A stretch of DNA of 35,962 bases from an uncultured Bartonella sp. (GCA_945285915.1 CALYQL010000021.1:1-35962); one strand, 5' to 3'. Shown: positions 1 through 10,757, counted from the first letter of the stretch. The notes: generated by a model from the letters alone, not told the origin. Program-made: numbers and translations.

Positions 1-62
1 CCTAGCTCCTAGCTCCTAGCTCCTAGCTCCTAGCTCCTAGCTCCTAGCTCCTAGCTCCTAGC
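1..62. repeat. Heptamer tandem repeat, unit CCTAGCT, about 8.9 copies
   Basis: Eight perfect head-to-tail copies of CCTAGCT are followed by a partial ninth copy (CCTAGC), ending at 62 where the sequence changes to non-repetitive DNA. The array starts at base 1, so it probably continues outside the window and the true copy number is unknown. It lies about 57 bases beyond the rpsA terminator, outside any gene. The unit carries TAG on both strands, and because 7 is not a multiple of 3 every frame is stopped, so it cannot be coding. Confidence 0.95.
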
Positions 63-118
63 GAGGATTATCGCCGTTTTTTGCGAATTATCTCTAATTT
101 TATAGCATTACTCACAAT

Positions 119-148
119 AAAAAAGCCCATCTAAAAAGATGGGCTTTC
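119..148 (-). terminator. Rho-independent terminator of the aroA-cmk-rpsA operon
   Basis: An 11-bp perfect stem (122-132 with 137-147) has a 4-base AAAA loop. Read on the minus strand it gives AGCCCATCT, the loop, AGATGGGCT and then a run of six T. It sits 55 bases after the rpsA stop codon and is oriented to end that operon. Confidence 0.9.
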
Positions 149-202
149 TCAATTATAAAGACAATAAATGCATTATTGCATTCATGCTTTATAGAAACAG
201 AA

Positions 203-1903
203 TTATTCCTGTTCTTGTTTTTTCAAAGCTGCACCAAGAATATCGCCGAGTGAAGCACCTGAATCTGTTGAGCCATATTGGGCAACAGCTTCTTTTTCTT
301 CTGCGATTTCCAATGCCTTGATCGATACTGTGAGCTTACGTGTCTTTTTATCAAAGGCTGTTACGCGAGCATCAACTTTCTGACCAACTGTGAAACGCTC
401 TGGACGTTGTTCGTCACGATCACGCGACAAGTCTGAACGACGAATGGTTGTTTCCAAATCATGGTCAACCAATTTCACATCAATACCATTGTCATGAACA
501 GCTGTTACTTCACATGTCACAACAGCACCCTTGCGCAAGTCGCCGGCAGCAACAGCTTCGCCAACTTTGTCGCCAGAGAGTTGCTTGATACCAAGAGAAA
601 TACGTTCTTTCTCGACATCAACATCAAGAACAACAGCTTTAACAACGTCGCCCTTGTTGTATTCTTCGATGACTTGTTCACCAGGACGGTTCCAGTCAAG
701 ATCTGACAAGTGAACCATGCCGTCAACATCGCCTTCAAGGCCAATGAACAGACCGAATTCAGTCTTATTCTTGACTTCACCTTCAACGATGGAATTGACA
801 GGGAATTTAGCAGCAAATGCTGTCCATGGATTTTCTAATGTCTGCTTGAGGCCAAGAGAAATACGACGCTTAGAAGGATCTACCTCAAGAACAACAACCT
901 CTACTTCCTGAGATGTAGAAAGGATTTTTCCTGGGTGAACATTCTTCTTGGTCCAGCTCATTTCTGAAACGTGGATCAGACCTTCAATACCTGGTTCAAT
1001 CTCAACAAAAGCACCGTAGTCTGTGATGTTGGTAACAGCGCCTTTAATCTTCTTACCAATTGGATATTTTTCACTGATGCCTTCCCATGGGTCGCTTTCA
1101 AGCTGCTTCATGCCCAGAGAAATACGATGTGTATCCTGATTGATACGGATGATTTGAACTTTTACTGTCTGACCAATTGTAAGGATTTCAGACGGATGGT
1201 TGACACGACGCCATGCCATATCGGTAACGTGCAATAGGCCGTCAATGCCACCAAGATCAACGAATGCACCGTAATCTGTGATGTTTTTAACAACGCCTTC
1301 AACGACTTGACCTTCTTCAAGGTTTTGAACAATTTCAGACCGTTGTTCTGCACGGCTTTCTTCAAGCACTGTACGACGTGAAACAACGATGTTGCCACGA
1401 CGGCGATCCATTTTCAAAATTTCAAAAGGTTGTGGATTATGCATCAAAGGTGTTACGTCACGGATTGGACGGATATCAACCTGGCTGCGCGGCAAGAAAG
1501 CAACTGCGCCATCAAGGTCAACTGTAAATCCACCCTTAACCTGACTGAAGATAACACCATCAACGCGTTCACCCGCATTGAATTTTTCTTCCAAACGAAC
1601 CCAGCTCTCTTCACGACGAGCTTTTTCGCGTGAAAGAACGGCTTCACCCATAGCGTTTTCGATGCGTTCTACATAAACTTCGACTTCATCGCCTGGCTTT
1701 AATGAACCGTCTTTACCTTTCGCACCAAATTCCTTGAGAGGAATACGGCCTTCAACTTTAAGACCGGCATCAATGATTGCCATATCTTTTTCAATTGCGA
1801 TGATACGGCCTTTAACAACTGAACCTTCTGCAAGATCATTTGTTTGCAAGGATTCAGCTAAAAGGGCTTCGAAATCCGCTGTTGTGGGATTGTATTGTGA
1901 CAT
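203..1903 (-). CDS. rpsA: 30S ribosomal protein S1
   Basis: S1 binds mRNA on the small ribosomal subunit and helps start translation on structured or weak Shine-Dalgarno leaders. The 566-residue product has the length usual in alphaproteobacteria. Repeated S1 (OB-fold) domains are visible through recurring motifs such as ITDYGAFV (twice), NKTEFGLFIGL, GLLHVTDMAW, GLIHVSEMSW, GMVHLSDLDW and RISLGMKQLE. An in-frame ATG at 2026 would add 41 residues unlike S1. I chose the ATG at 1903 because the protein then begins MSQYNPTTADFEALL and an AGGAG lies 5 bases upstream. It is the last gene of aroA-cmk-rpsA, 128 bases after cmk, and is followed by a strong terminator. Confidence 0.97.
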   Translation of the reverse strand: MSQYNPTTADFEALLAESLQTNDLAEGSVVKGRIIAIEKDMAIIDAGLKVEGRIPLKEFGAKGKDGSLKPGDEVEVYVERIENAMGEAVLSREKARREESWVRLEEKFNAGERVDGVIFSQVKGGFTVDLDGAVAFLPRSQVDIRPIRDVTPLMHNPQPFEILKMDRRRGNIVVSRRTVLEESRAEQRSEIVQNLEEGQVVEGVVKNITDYGAFVDLGGIDGLLHVTDMAWRRVNHPSEILTIGQTVKVQIIRINQDTHRISLGMKQLESDPWEGISEKYPIGKKIKGAVTNITDYGAFVEIEPGIEGLIHVSEMSWTKKNVHPGKILSTSQEVEVVVLEVDPSKRRISLGLKQTLENPWTAFAAKFPVNSIVEGEVKNKTEFGLFIGLEGDVDGMVHLSDLDWNRPGEQVIEEYNKGDVVKAVVLDVDVEKERISLGIKQLSGDKVGEAVAAGDLRKGAVVTCEVTAVHDNGIDVKLVDHDLETTIRRSDLSRDRDEQRPERFTVGQKVDARVTAFDKKTRKLTVSIKALEIAEEKEAVAQYGSTDSGASLGDILGAALKKQEQE

Positions 1904-1940
1904 AGAAACTCCTGAAAATGTGCCTGTTAATAGGCACGAG
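1904..1940 (-). promoter_or_regulatory. rpsA leader hairpin and Shine-Dalgarno
   Basis: On the minus strand the stem GTGCCT/AGGCAC with a 6-base loop (plus coordinates 1920-1937) ends 6 bases before the AGGAG ribosome-binding site at 1909-1913. A structured leader just ahead of an S1 start codon is suggestive because S1 is autoregulated at translation in E. coli. The stem is only 6 bp, so a regulatory role is inference. Confidence 0.35.
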
Positions 1941-2031
1941 CGCCGGGTTAGTGTTAAAATGGTATTCTTTCCAAGCCACCTGCAATTTATGCAGACTATT
2001 TCGGCGCAAGACCGGAAAAAATACAAAACTG

Positions 2032-4040
<2,009 letters not shown>

Positions 4041-4118
4041 TTAACATATGGTTTTCTATACGTCATGGAAAAATGTCACGCTGCGCACTAAAATGGTTAG
4101 CATTGGCATTGTTTATCT

Positions 4119-4147
4119 TTGACAAAAGCATTATTTTGCGCTTAAGC
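4119..4147 (+). promoter_or_regulatory. Possible sigma-70 promoter upstream of the FYDLN_acid gene
   Basis: A consensus TTGACA at 4119-4124 is followed after 17 bases by TTAAGC, which is a weak -10 element. It lies in the 294-base divergent gap between aroA and the FYDLN_acid gene, about 150 bases before that start codon. The rest of this gap is AT-rich and shows no gene. The -10 match is poor, so this is tentative. Confidence 0.25.
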
Positions 4148-4295
4148 ACCTAAAACAGTTTTTTTAATGAAACCAAAACGTATTTTTTCTATGATCTGGT
4201 TTTTAACCTATCGTGAAAAATACATAACAGGCACGTGTTTGTTTTGATTTGTTTTACAAGTTGAAACAATCCGACCAACCAAAGAGGCTCGGTCC

Positions 4296-4691
4296 ATGGC
4301 AAAACCTGAACTTGGAACCAAACGTATTGACCCTGAAACGGGTAAAAAATTCTATGACCTCAATCGGGATCCGATTGTGTCACCTTATACTGGCTTATCC
4401 TATCCTCGCTCATACTTTGAAGCTTCAGCTGAAGCCAAAGGTGAAGATGATGAGGATACAGAGACAGAAGAGCTGGATACAGCACTTGAAAAGCCAGAAT
4501 TTATCTCGCTTGAAGATGCCGATGATGAAGCCAAGGGTGATGACGACATTCCTGATATGGGCGATGATGATGTTGACCTTGGCGATGATGATGATGACGC
4601 ATTCTTGCCAGACGATGAAGACGACGAAGATGATGATGTAAGTGGCATTATCACTGGTGGCAACAAAGTCCACAAAGACGACGACATCTAA
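4296..4691 (+). CDS. FYDLN_acid family (TIGR02300) acidic protein of unknown function
   Basis: The 131-residue product begins MAKPELGTKR and carries KFYDLNRDPIVSPYTG at about residues 19-34, the signature of the FYDLN_acid family. From about residue 49 onward roughly half the residues are Asp or Glu, with runs of up to five acidic residues, giving a strongly negative and probably disordered tail. Family members often have CXXC pairs flanking the FYDLN motif. This one has no cysteine at all, so a zinc-ribbon role is unlikely here. A GAGG sits 8 bases before the ATG. No function is known for the family, and the tail could act in protein binding or nucleic-acid mimicry, but that is speculation. 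It stands between divergent aroA and a downstream tRNA-Ala. Confidence 0.9.
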   Translation: MAKPELGTKRIDPETGKKFYDLNRDPIVSPYTGLSYPRSYFEASAEAKGEDDEDTETEELDTALEKPEFISLEDADDEAKGDDDIPDMGDDDVDLGDDDDDAFLPDDEDDEDDDVSGIITGGNKVHKDDDI

Positions 4692-4699
4692 TATTTTAT

Positions 4700-4743
4700 A
4701 GAGGGAAGATGCTTTCTTTTTATAAAGATTGCAAATTCCCTCT
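4700..4743 (+). terminator. Weak hairpin after the FYDLN_acid gene
   Basis: AGAGGGAA (4700-4707) can pair with TTCCCTCT (4736-4743) across a 28-base AT-rich loop, 8 bases after the stop codon. There is no clear T-run after the stem, so it is a doubtful terminator. Confidence 0.3.
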
Positions 4744-4827
4744 TGATCTTCTGCTTCTGTCATTTTAAGAAGCCGCATCGGGTAATTGTTTCTTTTATAA
4801 GAGTTTCAATTATCTTATGTTTCTAAT

Positions 4828-4903
<76 letters not shown>

Positions 4904-5268
4904 TTAATTCCATCTTTTTTATAATCTTGTTTATTTTTATTGGTCTTTGATATTTATCGTAGAAGCCTTTAAGTATTAGACATATTGCGTATCGACAATA
5001 ATTAGCTTTCAATCATTAACTCACCCATTCCGTCCCTTAGTCTATTGGCTACACGATACCCAATTATATAACCGTTTTGTGGCGAAGACTTTATATTATC
5101 AGACGAGCAATAAGCGTTTACTTGATACCGATATTCGTAAAGCTATTTGGATATAATGCACCTAGCACGTCAATTTTACACATTTTAGATGTATGATAAT
5201 CCTGCAGCGATTCTTGTATTGTGTACCCCGTCAATACAGAATTTTTGAAAAAATAGGATCTAAGCCAT
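4904..5268. other. Intergenic gap between tRNA-Ala and bluB, nothing recognised
   Basis: This 365-base AT-rich stretch has no convincing open frame, no strong hairpin and no repeat. I looked for a cobalamin riboswitch ahead of bluB and did not find a recognisable B12 box. An AGGAT about 10 bases before 5269 is the bluB ribosome-binding site. Confidence 0.6.
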
Positions 5269-5904
5269 ATGTTGGACGATATCTATAAGATTATTTATGA
5301 GCGGCGTGATGTGCGTGACGAATTTTTGCCTCAACCTTTGAGTGACGATGTTGTTATGCGCTTGCTTGACGCTGCCCATAATGCCCCCTCTGTTGGTTTC
5401 CAGCAACCATGGAATTTTATACTCATTCGCGACGAGGCGGTTAAAAATCAGGTAAAAGATATTTTCACACATGCCCAACAGCAGGAAGCAGCAATTTTTG
5501 ACGATGAAAAAAAACAACTCTATCATCAGTTAAAACTGCAAGGCATCACCAAAGCACCGCTTAATATTGTTGTCACTTGTGATAAATCACGCGACGGCAA
5601 TACCGGATTGGGGCGTTTTCATAATCCGCAAATGTCGGCCTATAGCTGCGTGTGTGCTGTACAAAATTTATGGTTGGCAGCACGCGCCGAAAATATTGGT
5701 GTCGGTTGGGTATCTATCTATCATGAACCGAATTTACGAAAATTATTGAATATACCGGATAATATCGAAATTATCGCCTATCTTTGTGTTGGCTATGTTA
5801 GCCACTTTTATGATAGCCCCGAATTGGAACAAAAAGGTTGGCGTAAGCGCGTACCGCTCAAAGAGCTTATTTACTATGAAAAGTGGCCAGACACTGCGAA
5901 ATAA
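5269..5904 (+). CDS. bluB: 5,6-dimethylbenzimidazole synthase BluB
   Basis: BluB is a flavin-destructase of the nitroreductase fold. It cleaves reduced FMN with oxygen to make 5,6-dimethylbenzimidazole, the lower ligand of vitamin B12. The 211-residue product shows the BluB-specific pattern rather than a generic nitroreductase one: RRDVRDEFLPQPL near residue 12, AAHNAPSVGFQQPWNF near 35, LKLQGITKAPLNIVVTCD near 90, and CAVQNLWLAARAENIGVGWVSIY followed by LCVGYVSHF in the C-terminal half. Length fits the family. No cob/cbi gene lies next to it in this window, and ilvD follows after 144 bases. A generic nitroreductase is the alternative, which I think is unlikely given the motif match. Confidence 0.92.
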   Translation: MLDDIYKIIYERRDVRDEFLPQPLSDDVVMRLLDAAHNAPSVGFQQPWNFILIRDEAVKNQVKDIFTHAQQQEAAIFDDEKKQLYHQLKLQGITKAPLNIVVTCDKSRDGNTGLGRFHNPQMSAYSCVCAVQNLWLAARAENIGVGWVSIYHEPNLRKLLNIPDNIEIIAYLCVGYVSHFYDSPELEQKGWRKRVPLKELIYYEKWPDTAK

Positions 5905-6048
5905 TATTGCGTATAACACATATATTTCTTTCTGATTATAAGCAAAAAGTGATAGCACAACTTCTGTAATAGGGTATTAAAAGCCTTGCGTTTATAAGTT
6001 GTCTGCGGCACAACACATGCAGATTGGAATTATTCAAGGAAATTTAAA

Positions 6049-7887
6049 ATGCCTCCTTATCGCTCAAGAACCTCTACGCATGGTCGTAATATGGCCGGTG
6101 CCCGTGGCTTATGGCGTGCCACTGGAATGAAAGACGGAGATTTTGGTAAGCCGATTATTGCGATTGCCAATTCATTTACACAATTTGTGCCGGGTCATGT
6201 GCATTTAAAAGACCTCGGACAACTGGTTGCGCAAGCGGTTGCAAAAGCAGGTGGCGTGGCAAAAGAGTTCAACACGATTGCTGTCGATGATGGTATTGCT
6301 ATGGGCCATGATGGCATGCTTTATTCCTTGCCATCTCGTGAAATTATTGCAGATTCCGTTGAATATATGGTCAATGCACATTGTGCCGATGCTTTGGTGT
6401 GTATTTCCAATTGTGATAAAATTACCCCCGGAATGTTGATGGCCTCTTTGCGGCTGAATATTCCCACTATTTTTGTTTCTGGTGGCCCAATGGAAGCTGG
6501 AAAAATTGACTGGAAAGGTCAAAAGCTTTCAGTTGATTTGGTTGACGCCATGATTGCAGCCGCTGATGATCATAATAGCGATGCGGAAATTGCCGAAATG
6601 GAGCGTTCAGCTTGCCCGACATGTGGTTCATGCTCTGGAATGTTCACGGCAAATTCAATGAATTGTCTGACGGAAGCATTAGGGCTTTCTCTGCCCGGAA
6701 ATGGCTCCACACTTGCAACACACGCCGACCGTAAGCGCCTGTTTGAAGAAGCCGGTGAACGTATTGTTGAGCTAGCCAAGCGCTACTATGAAAAAGACGA
6801 TGAAACAGTTCTTCCACGCTCGGTTGCGTCTTTAAAAGCGTTTGAAAATGCCATGACATTGGATATTTCCATGGGTGGTTCAACCAATACTGTTTTGCAT
6901 CTTCTAGCCGCTGCACAAGAAGCTGAACTAGATTTCACTATGGCAGATATTGACCGGTTATCACGCCATGTTCCAGTTATTTGTAAAGTTGCCCCTGCTG
7001 TTGCCAATGTTCATATGGAGGATGTCCATCGCGCTGGTGGTGTCATGGCAATTCTGGGTGAACTGGATCGTGCAGGCTTGATTAACACATCTGTCTATAC
7101 TGTTCATGAACCGACGTTGAAAGATGCGTTGCGCCGGTGGGATGTCAAGCAGACAAATGACCCAAATGTACACGAATTTTACCGTGCAGCGCCCGGTGGA
7201 ATTCCTACACAAACAGCTTTTAGTCAATCACGGCGCTATGAAACGGTTGATCTGGATCGTGAAAAAGGTGTTATTCGTGATGTTGATCATGCCTATTCGA
7301 AAGATGGCGGATTGGCTGTTCTTTATGGTAATTTAGCGGTCGATGGTTGCATTGTTAAAACTGCCGGTGTTGATGAATCCATTTTGAAGTTTAATGGCCC
7401 TGCCCGTATTTTTGAAAGTCAGGATTCGGCTGTGGTTGGCATTTTGAATGGCAAGATCAAACCAGGTGATATTGTCCTTATTCGTTATGAGGGACCACGC
7501 GGCGGACCAGGCATGCAAGAAATGCTTTATCCTACTAGTTATCTAAAATCCAAAGGACTGGGTAAGGCCTGTGCTTTGATTACAGACGGACGCTTTTCGG
7601 GTGGTTCATCGGGCTTGTCTATTGGACACGTTTCGCCAGAGGCCGCGGAAGGTGGTACAATTGGATTGGTGGAAGAAGGGGATATTATTGAAATTGATAT
7701 TCCTAACCGTAAAATCCATCTTGCTGTTGATGATAAGGAACTTGAAGCACGTCGTGACGCCATGATGAAAAAAGGTGACAAAGCGTGGAAACCGGAAGAA
7801 GTCCGCAAACGCAAGATTACCAAAGCATTACGGGCTTATGCAGCCATGACAACGTCTGCGTCCAAGGGGGCAGTTCGTCAAATTTAA
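6049..7887 (+). CDS. ilvD: Dihydroxy-acid dehydratase
   Basis: IlvD dehydrates dihydroxy acids to 2-keto acids in the third shared step of isoleucine and valine synthesis, and also supports leucine and pantothenate. It uses an iron-sulfur cluster and Mg2+. The 612-residue length matches the long bacterial form. Visible are [10 protein letters not shown] with Cys122, [19 protein letters not shown] with Cys189, Cys192 and Cys195, [13 protein letters not shown] in the centre, and the C-terminal [12 protein letters not shown] substrate loop. AAGGAAA lies just upstream of the ATG. It is preceded by bluB and followed by a long hairpin at 7897-7936, suggesting a single-gene transcript end. Confidence 0.97.
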   Translation: MPPYRSRTSTHGRNMAGARGLWRATGMKDGDFGKPIIAIANSFTQFVPGHVHLKDLGQLVAQAVAKAGGVAKEFNTIAVDDGIAMGHDGMLYSLPSREIIADSVEYMVNAHCADALVCISNCDKITPGMLMASLRLNIPTIFVSGGPMEAGKIDWKGQKLSVDLVDAMIAAADDHNSDAEIAEMERSACPTCGSCSGMFTANSMNCLTEALGLSLPGNGSTLATHADRKRLFEEAGERIVELAKRYYEKDDETVLPRSVASLKAFENAMTLDISMGGSTNTVLHLLAAAQEAELDFTMADIDRLSRHVPVICKVAPAVANVHMEDVHRAGGVMAILGELDRAGLINTSVYTVHEPTLKDALRRWDVKQTNDPNVHEFYRAAPGGIPTQTAFSQSRRYETVDLDREKGVIRDVDHAYSKDGGLAVLYGNLAVDGCIVKTAGVDESILKFNGPARIFESQDSAVVGILNGKIKPGDIVLIRYEGPRGGPGMQEMLYPTSYLKSKGLGKACALITDGRFSGGSSGLSIGHVSPEAAEGGTIGLVEEGDIIEIDIPNRKIHLAVDDKELEARRDAMMKKGDKAWKPEEVRKRKITKALRAYAAMTTSASKGAVRQI

Positions 7888-7896
7888 GACTATTCA

Positions 7897-7936
7897 GAGG
7901 GCTTATCCGTGATAAATGCTTCATGGATAAGCCTTC
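7897..7936 (+). terminator. Long hairpin after ilvD, probable terminator
   Basis: 7897-7912 pairs with 7921-7936 in a 16-bp stem with two G-T pairs and an 8-base loop. Its core is GGCTTATCC/GGATAAGCC. It begins 9 bases after the ilvD stop. The T-run after it is poor (AATTCATTTAATTATT), so it may act as a weak terminator or a 3' end stabiliser. Confidence 0.6.
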
Positions 7937-8009
7937 AATTCATTTAATTATTGTGATTGCAATAACGCTATTTTCTAGCAAGATTTAATACTATTTTTGC
8001 GAGGGATTG

Positions 8010-9566
8010 ATGCCCATCATCAATGCATTGAAACACCACGCAACATATCGACCAGAAAAAATTGCTATAGCATTTAATAACCACACCATAAATTATAGCA
8101 CGCTATACCAACGCGCTGAAAACTTCCGCCGTGCCTTAACGACGATAAAAACCAAACCCAGCGTAAAATTTGGTATTCCAGAAAATGGTCGTTTGGTTTT
8201 AATGATACTGCCCAATCATCACCAGTTTGCTGAAATTTTTGCAGGTGCATCGTCAAGCCCAAATTGTGTTGCAGTTCTTTCCGTTGAAACGCCCCTCTCC
8301 CAAATGAGAGAAATTATCAGACGTTTGCAACCGGATCTCACAATATGCGAAACAGAAAATAGTGATATTGCCGAGATCATCCGTGGTGAGAAGCTGCAAC
8401 TTCTTACCGTGGATCATGACCTTGGTAAACACTCGTCTTACGATGTTTTCTTAACCAATACCGTGAGTGATTATGTCGATTGTGATTTACCGCATGCACC
8501 GTTTTTTATAGGCTTCACATCCGGTACAACTGGTCTCCCCAAAGCTTTTATCAGAACACGCGAAAGTTGGAGAAGATCCCTTGAAGATGGGCAATCTTTC
8601 TTTTCGCTAAAGCCAGAACAAAATGTGTTAGCACCCGGTCCAATGGCTCATGGTGTAACGCTTTATGCCTTGGTTGAAGCGTTAGATTGTGGTCAAACAT
8701 TTTATGGGCTTGATAAGTTTTCTGTCAGACACGTCACGCACTATCTTGCAGATGTTGACCGTTTTGTCGGTGTTCCGACAATGTTGCCAAAGTTGGCAGA
8801 ATTTGCAAAAGCCAACACTATGGTTTTCCCGCGCGTTGCGCAATTAATGACTGGTGCAGCAAAATTTGATAGGCAACACTTATCCGATGCGCGTTTCCTG
8901 TTTCCTAATGCCAAAATCTATCAATATTATGGTGCTTCCGAATTGAGCTTCATAGCTGTCAATGAAATGACGCCGGAGAGTGTTGATACTGGTGGCATAA
9001 TGTCGCCAGTAGGAAAGCCATTTCCACGTGTAGCTGTTACTATTCGCGACAATGAGGGAAATGTCTGTCCAAACGGAACAATTGGTACAATCTATGTTGA
9101 CAGCGCATTGATAGCTTCGGGTTATTTATGGGGTGACAATGGCGAAGCCTTCGTGAAAACCCGTCATGGCGCCACTGTTGGTGACCTTGGCATGATGGAT
9201 CATCGCAACAATATTTTTGTCATGGGGCGTGCCGGCGGCATGATTATTTCGGGAGGTAATAATATCTATCTTGCTGAAATAGAAACCGCATTAAAGAAAC
9301 TTGCCGGAATAAAGGAAGCCGTCGCTCTAGGACTACCAGATGCGATATATGGGCAACGACTGGTGGGCATTGTGGAATTTTCTCAAAACCACGACCTTTC
9401 GGCTAAACAATTGCAACAATTATGCCTTACAGTGCTTGAACGATATAAGATTCCGAAAGATTTTTTTCGTATTAAAACATGGCCTATGACATGGAGCGGC
9501 AAGATTGCACGTGCGCAACTGGAACTTATGATAAACCAGTACGCAAAAAATATTGAAAGACTATAA
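8010..9566 (+). CDS. AMP-binding acyl-CoA ligase (ANL superfamily)
   Basis: This is an adenylate-forming enzyme that should activate a carboxylic acid as an acyl-AMP and then an acyl-CoA. The substrate cannot be read from the sequence. The 518-residue protein carries TSGTTGLPK (P-loop, residues 170-178), YGASE (307-311), GDLGMMD with the hinge region GRAGGMIISGGNNIY, and the C-terminal SGK with catalytic Lys498, so all core motifs are intact. A TTG three bases upstream is also possible, but ATG at 8010 sits 5 bases after GAGG. Its stop overlaps the thiolase start (TAATG), so the two are co-translated. A ligase-thiolase pair of this kind recalls B. subtilis YhfT-YhfS, which lies beside a BioY biotin transporter, though the similarity is from memory. 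Confidence 0.85.
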   Translation: MPIINALKHHATYRPEKIAIAFNNHTINYSTLYQRAENFRRALTTIKTKPSVKFGIPENGRLVLMILPNHHQFAEIFAGASSSPNCVAVLSVETPLSQMREIIRRLQPDLTICETENSDIAEIIRGEKLQLLTVDHDLGKHSSYDVFLTNTVSDYVDCDLPHAPFFIGFTSGTTGLPKAFIRTRESWRRSLEDGQSFFSLKPEQNVLAPGPMAHGVTLYALVEALDCGQTFYGLDKFSVRHVTHYLADVDRFVGVPTMLPKLAEFAKANTMVFPRVAQLMTGAAKFDRQHLSDARFLFPNAKIYQYYGASELSFIAVNEMTPESVDTGGIMSPVGKPFPRVAVTIRDNEGNVCPNGTIGTIYVDSALIASGYLWGDNGEAFVKTRHGATVGDLGMMDHRNNIFVMGRAGGMIISGGNNIYLAEIETALKKLAGIKEAVALGLPDAIYGQRLVGIVEFSQNHDLSAKQLQQLCLTVLERYKIPKDFFRIKTWPMTWSGKIARAQLELMINQYAKNIERL

Positions 9567-10738
9567 TGATCGACGAACAACGCCAACCTGTCATTCTTGC
9601 TGCTGTTAGAACACCAATAGCACGGGCATTTGCTGCCCTAAATACTGTTGAAGTCGAGCATCTTATTGCCCCTCTTATCAATGCATTGTTGCAGTGCACT
9701 GGCATTAATGGCCAAATGATCGACGATGTGATTATAGGCAATGCCGCTGGAGGCGGAGGCAATCTTGCCCGACTTGCGGCGCTTACTGCTAACTTGCCAG
9801 TGGAAATAGCGGGACAAACCATCGATCGGCAATGTGGTTCTGGGCTTGAGGCAATTGTATTGGCAAGCCGCCTCATTCAAGCAGGCGCTGGCAGTATATA
9901 TATTGCCGGTGGGGCAGAAAGTGTTTCAACAGCACCTTGGCGCGTCAAAAAACCCAAAAAGCCGGGCGAATTGCCACAATTTTTTAGCCGTGCCCAATTT
10001 TCTCCGGAAACTATCGGCGACCCGGATATGGGAATGACAGCTGAAAATATTGCAAAACATTATGGTATTTCCAGACAAAGACAGGATGCTTTTGCCTTAC
10101 AAAGCCATGAAAGAGCAATTCATGCGCAAAAAGCTGGCTGTTATCGTGATGAAATTATCCCGATTGAAACCCCAAAAGGTTTATTTACTGCTGACGATTG
10201 CCCCCGTCCAAACCTCAATTTACAAACTTTATCCCGATTAAAGCCGGTATTTCAAAAAGACGGCACAGTAACTGCTGGAAATTCTTGCCCAATCAATGAT
10301 GGCGCATGTCTTGTTATCGTAACTTCGCTTGCCCAAGCAAAGATTCTTGCTGCAACTTATGGGCTATTATTTATCGATAGCGCGGTTATGGGCGTTGATC
10401 CCAATTTTGCCGGTATGGGGGCTGTTGGCGCAACCCGTAAATTATTTCAACGCCAAAGCGCGTTTAATCTATCAAATGTATCCGTTATTGAATTCAATGA
10501 AGCATTTGCAGCGCAGGTTTTAGCCTCGCTTGATGTAATGCAGATTGCCCCAGACACCATTAATCGCCAAGGCGGAGCAATTGCCCTTGGGCATCCGTTC
10601 GGGGCCTCCGGTGCCATTCTTGTCACACGTCTTTTCAATCAAATGAAACAGATTGAAAACAACAGTTTGGGTCTTGCAACAATGGGCATTGGCGGTGGAA
10701 TGGGAATTAGTGCGCTTTTTCAATCCTATCACGCCTAA
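9566..10738 (+). CDS. Thiolase family protein (acetyl-CoA acyltransferase-like) lacking the second catalytic cysteine
   Basis: The 390-residue product has the full thiolase fold and length. The nucleophile Cys90 is in IDRQCGSGLEA, NEAFAAQ starts at 311, and His343 is in GGAIALGHPFGASGA. The family normally ends with a Cys-x-Gly motif (for example CIGGGMG) whose cysteine serves as acid/base. Here the segment reads ATMGIGGGMG, with Gly374 at that position, a change that needs one base (TGC to GGC). Such an enzyme may be impaired in normal thiolysis/condensation or use another residue. It starts inside the ligase stop codon and ends 19 bases from the mutS stop, tail to tail. Substrate and direction are unknown. 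Confidence 0.88.
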   Translation: MIDEQRQPVILAAVRTPIARAFAALNTVEVEHLIAPLINALLQCTGINGQMIDDVIIGNAAGGGGNLARLAALTANLPVEIAGQTIDRQCGSGLEAIVLASRLIQAGAGSIYIAGGAESVSTAPWRVKKPKKPGELPQFFSRAQFSPETIGDPDMGMTAENIAKHYGISRQRQDAFALQSHERAIHAQKAGCYRDEIIPIETPKGLFTADDCPRPNLNLQTLSRLKPVFQKDGTVTAGNSCPINDGACLVIVTSLAQAKILAATYGLLFIDSAVMGVDPNFAGMGAVGATRKLFQRQSAFNLSNVSVIEFNEAFAAQVLASLDVMQIAPDTINRQGGAIALGHPFGASGAILVTRLFNQMKQIENNSLGLATMGIGGGMGISALFQSYHA

Positions 10739-10757
10739 TTCCCTAAAATTGCAATCT

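Noticed and set aside
1-62. CRISPR array
   Set aside because: Seven-base units with no spacers are a simple tandem repeat. The same holds for 35860-35962, and no CRISPR or cas gene was seen.
203-2026. Longer rpsA frame starting at 2026
   Set aside because: The 41 extra residues are unlike S1, and the ATG at 1903 has a proper AGGAG.
4400-4687. Serine-rich minus-strand open frame opposite the acidic tail of the FYDLN_acid gene
   Set aside because: Asp/Glu codons read backward give Ser-rich frames, so it is a shadow of the acidic tail.
5040-5268. Cobalamin riboswitch before bluB
   Set aside because: No recognisable B12 box or conserved core could be seen, so none is claimed.
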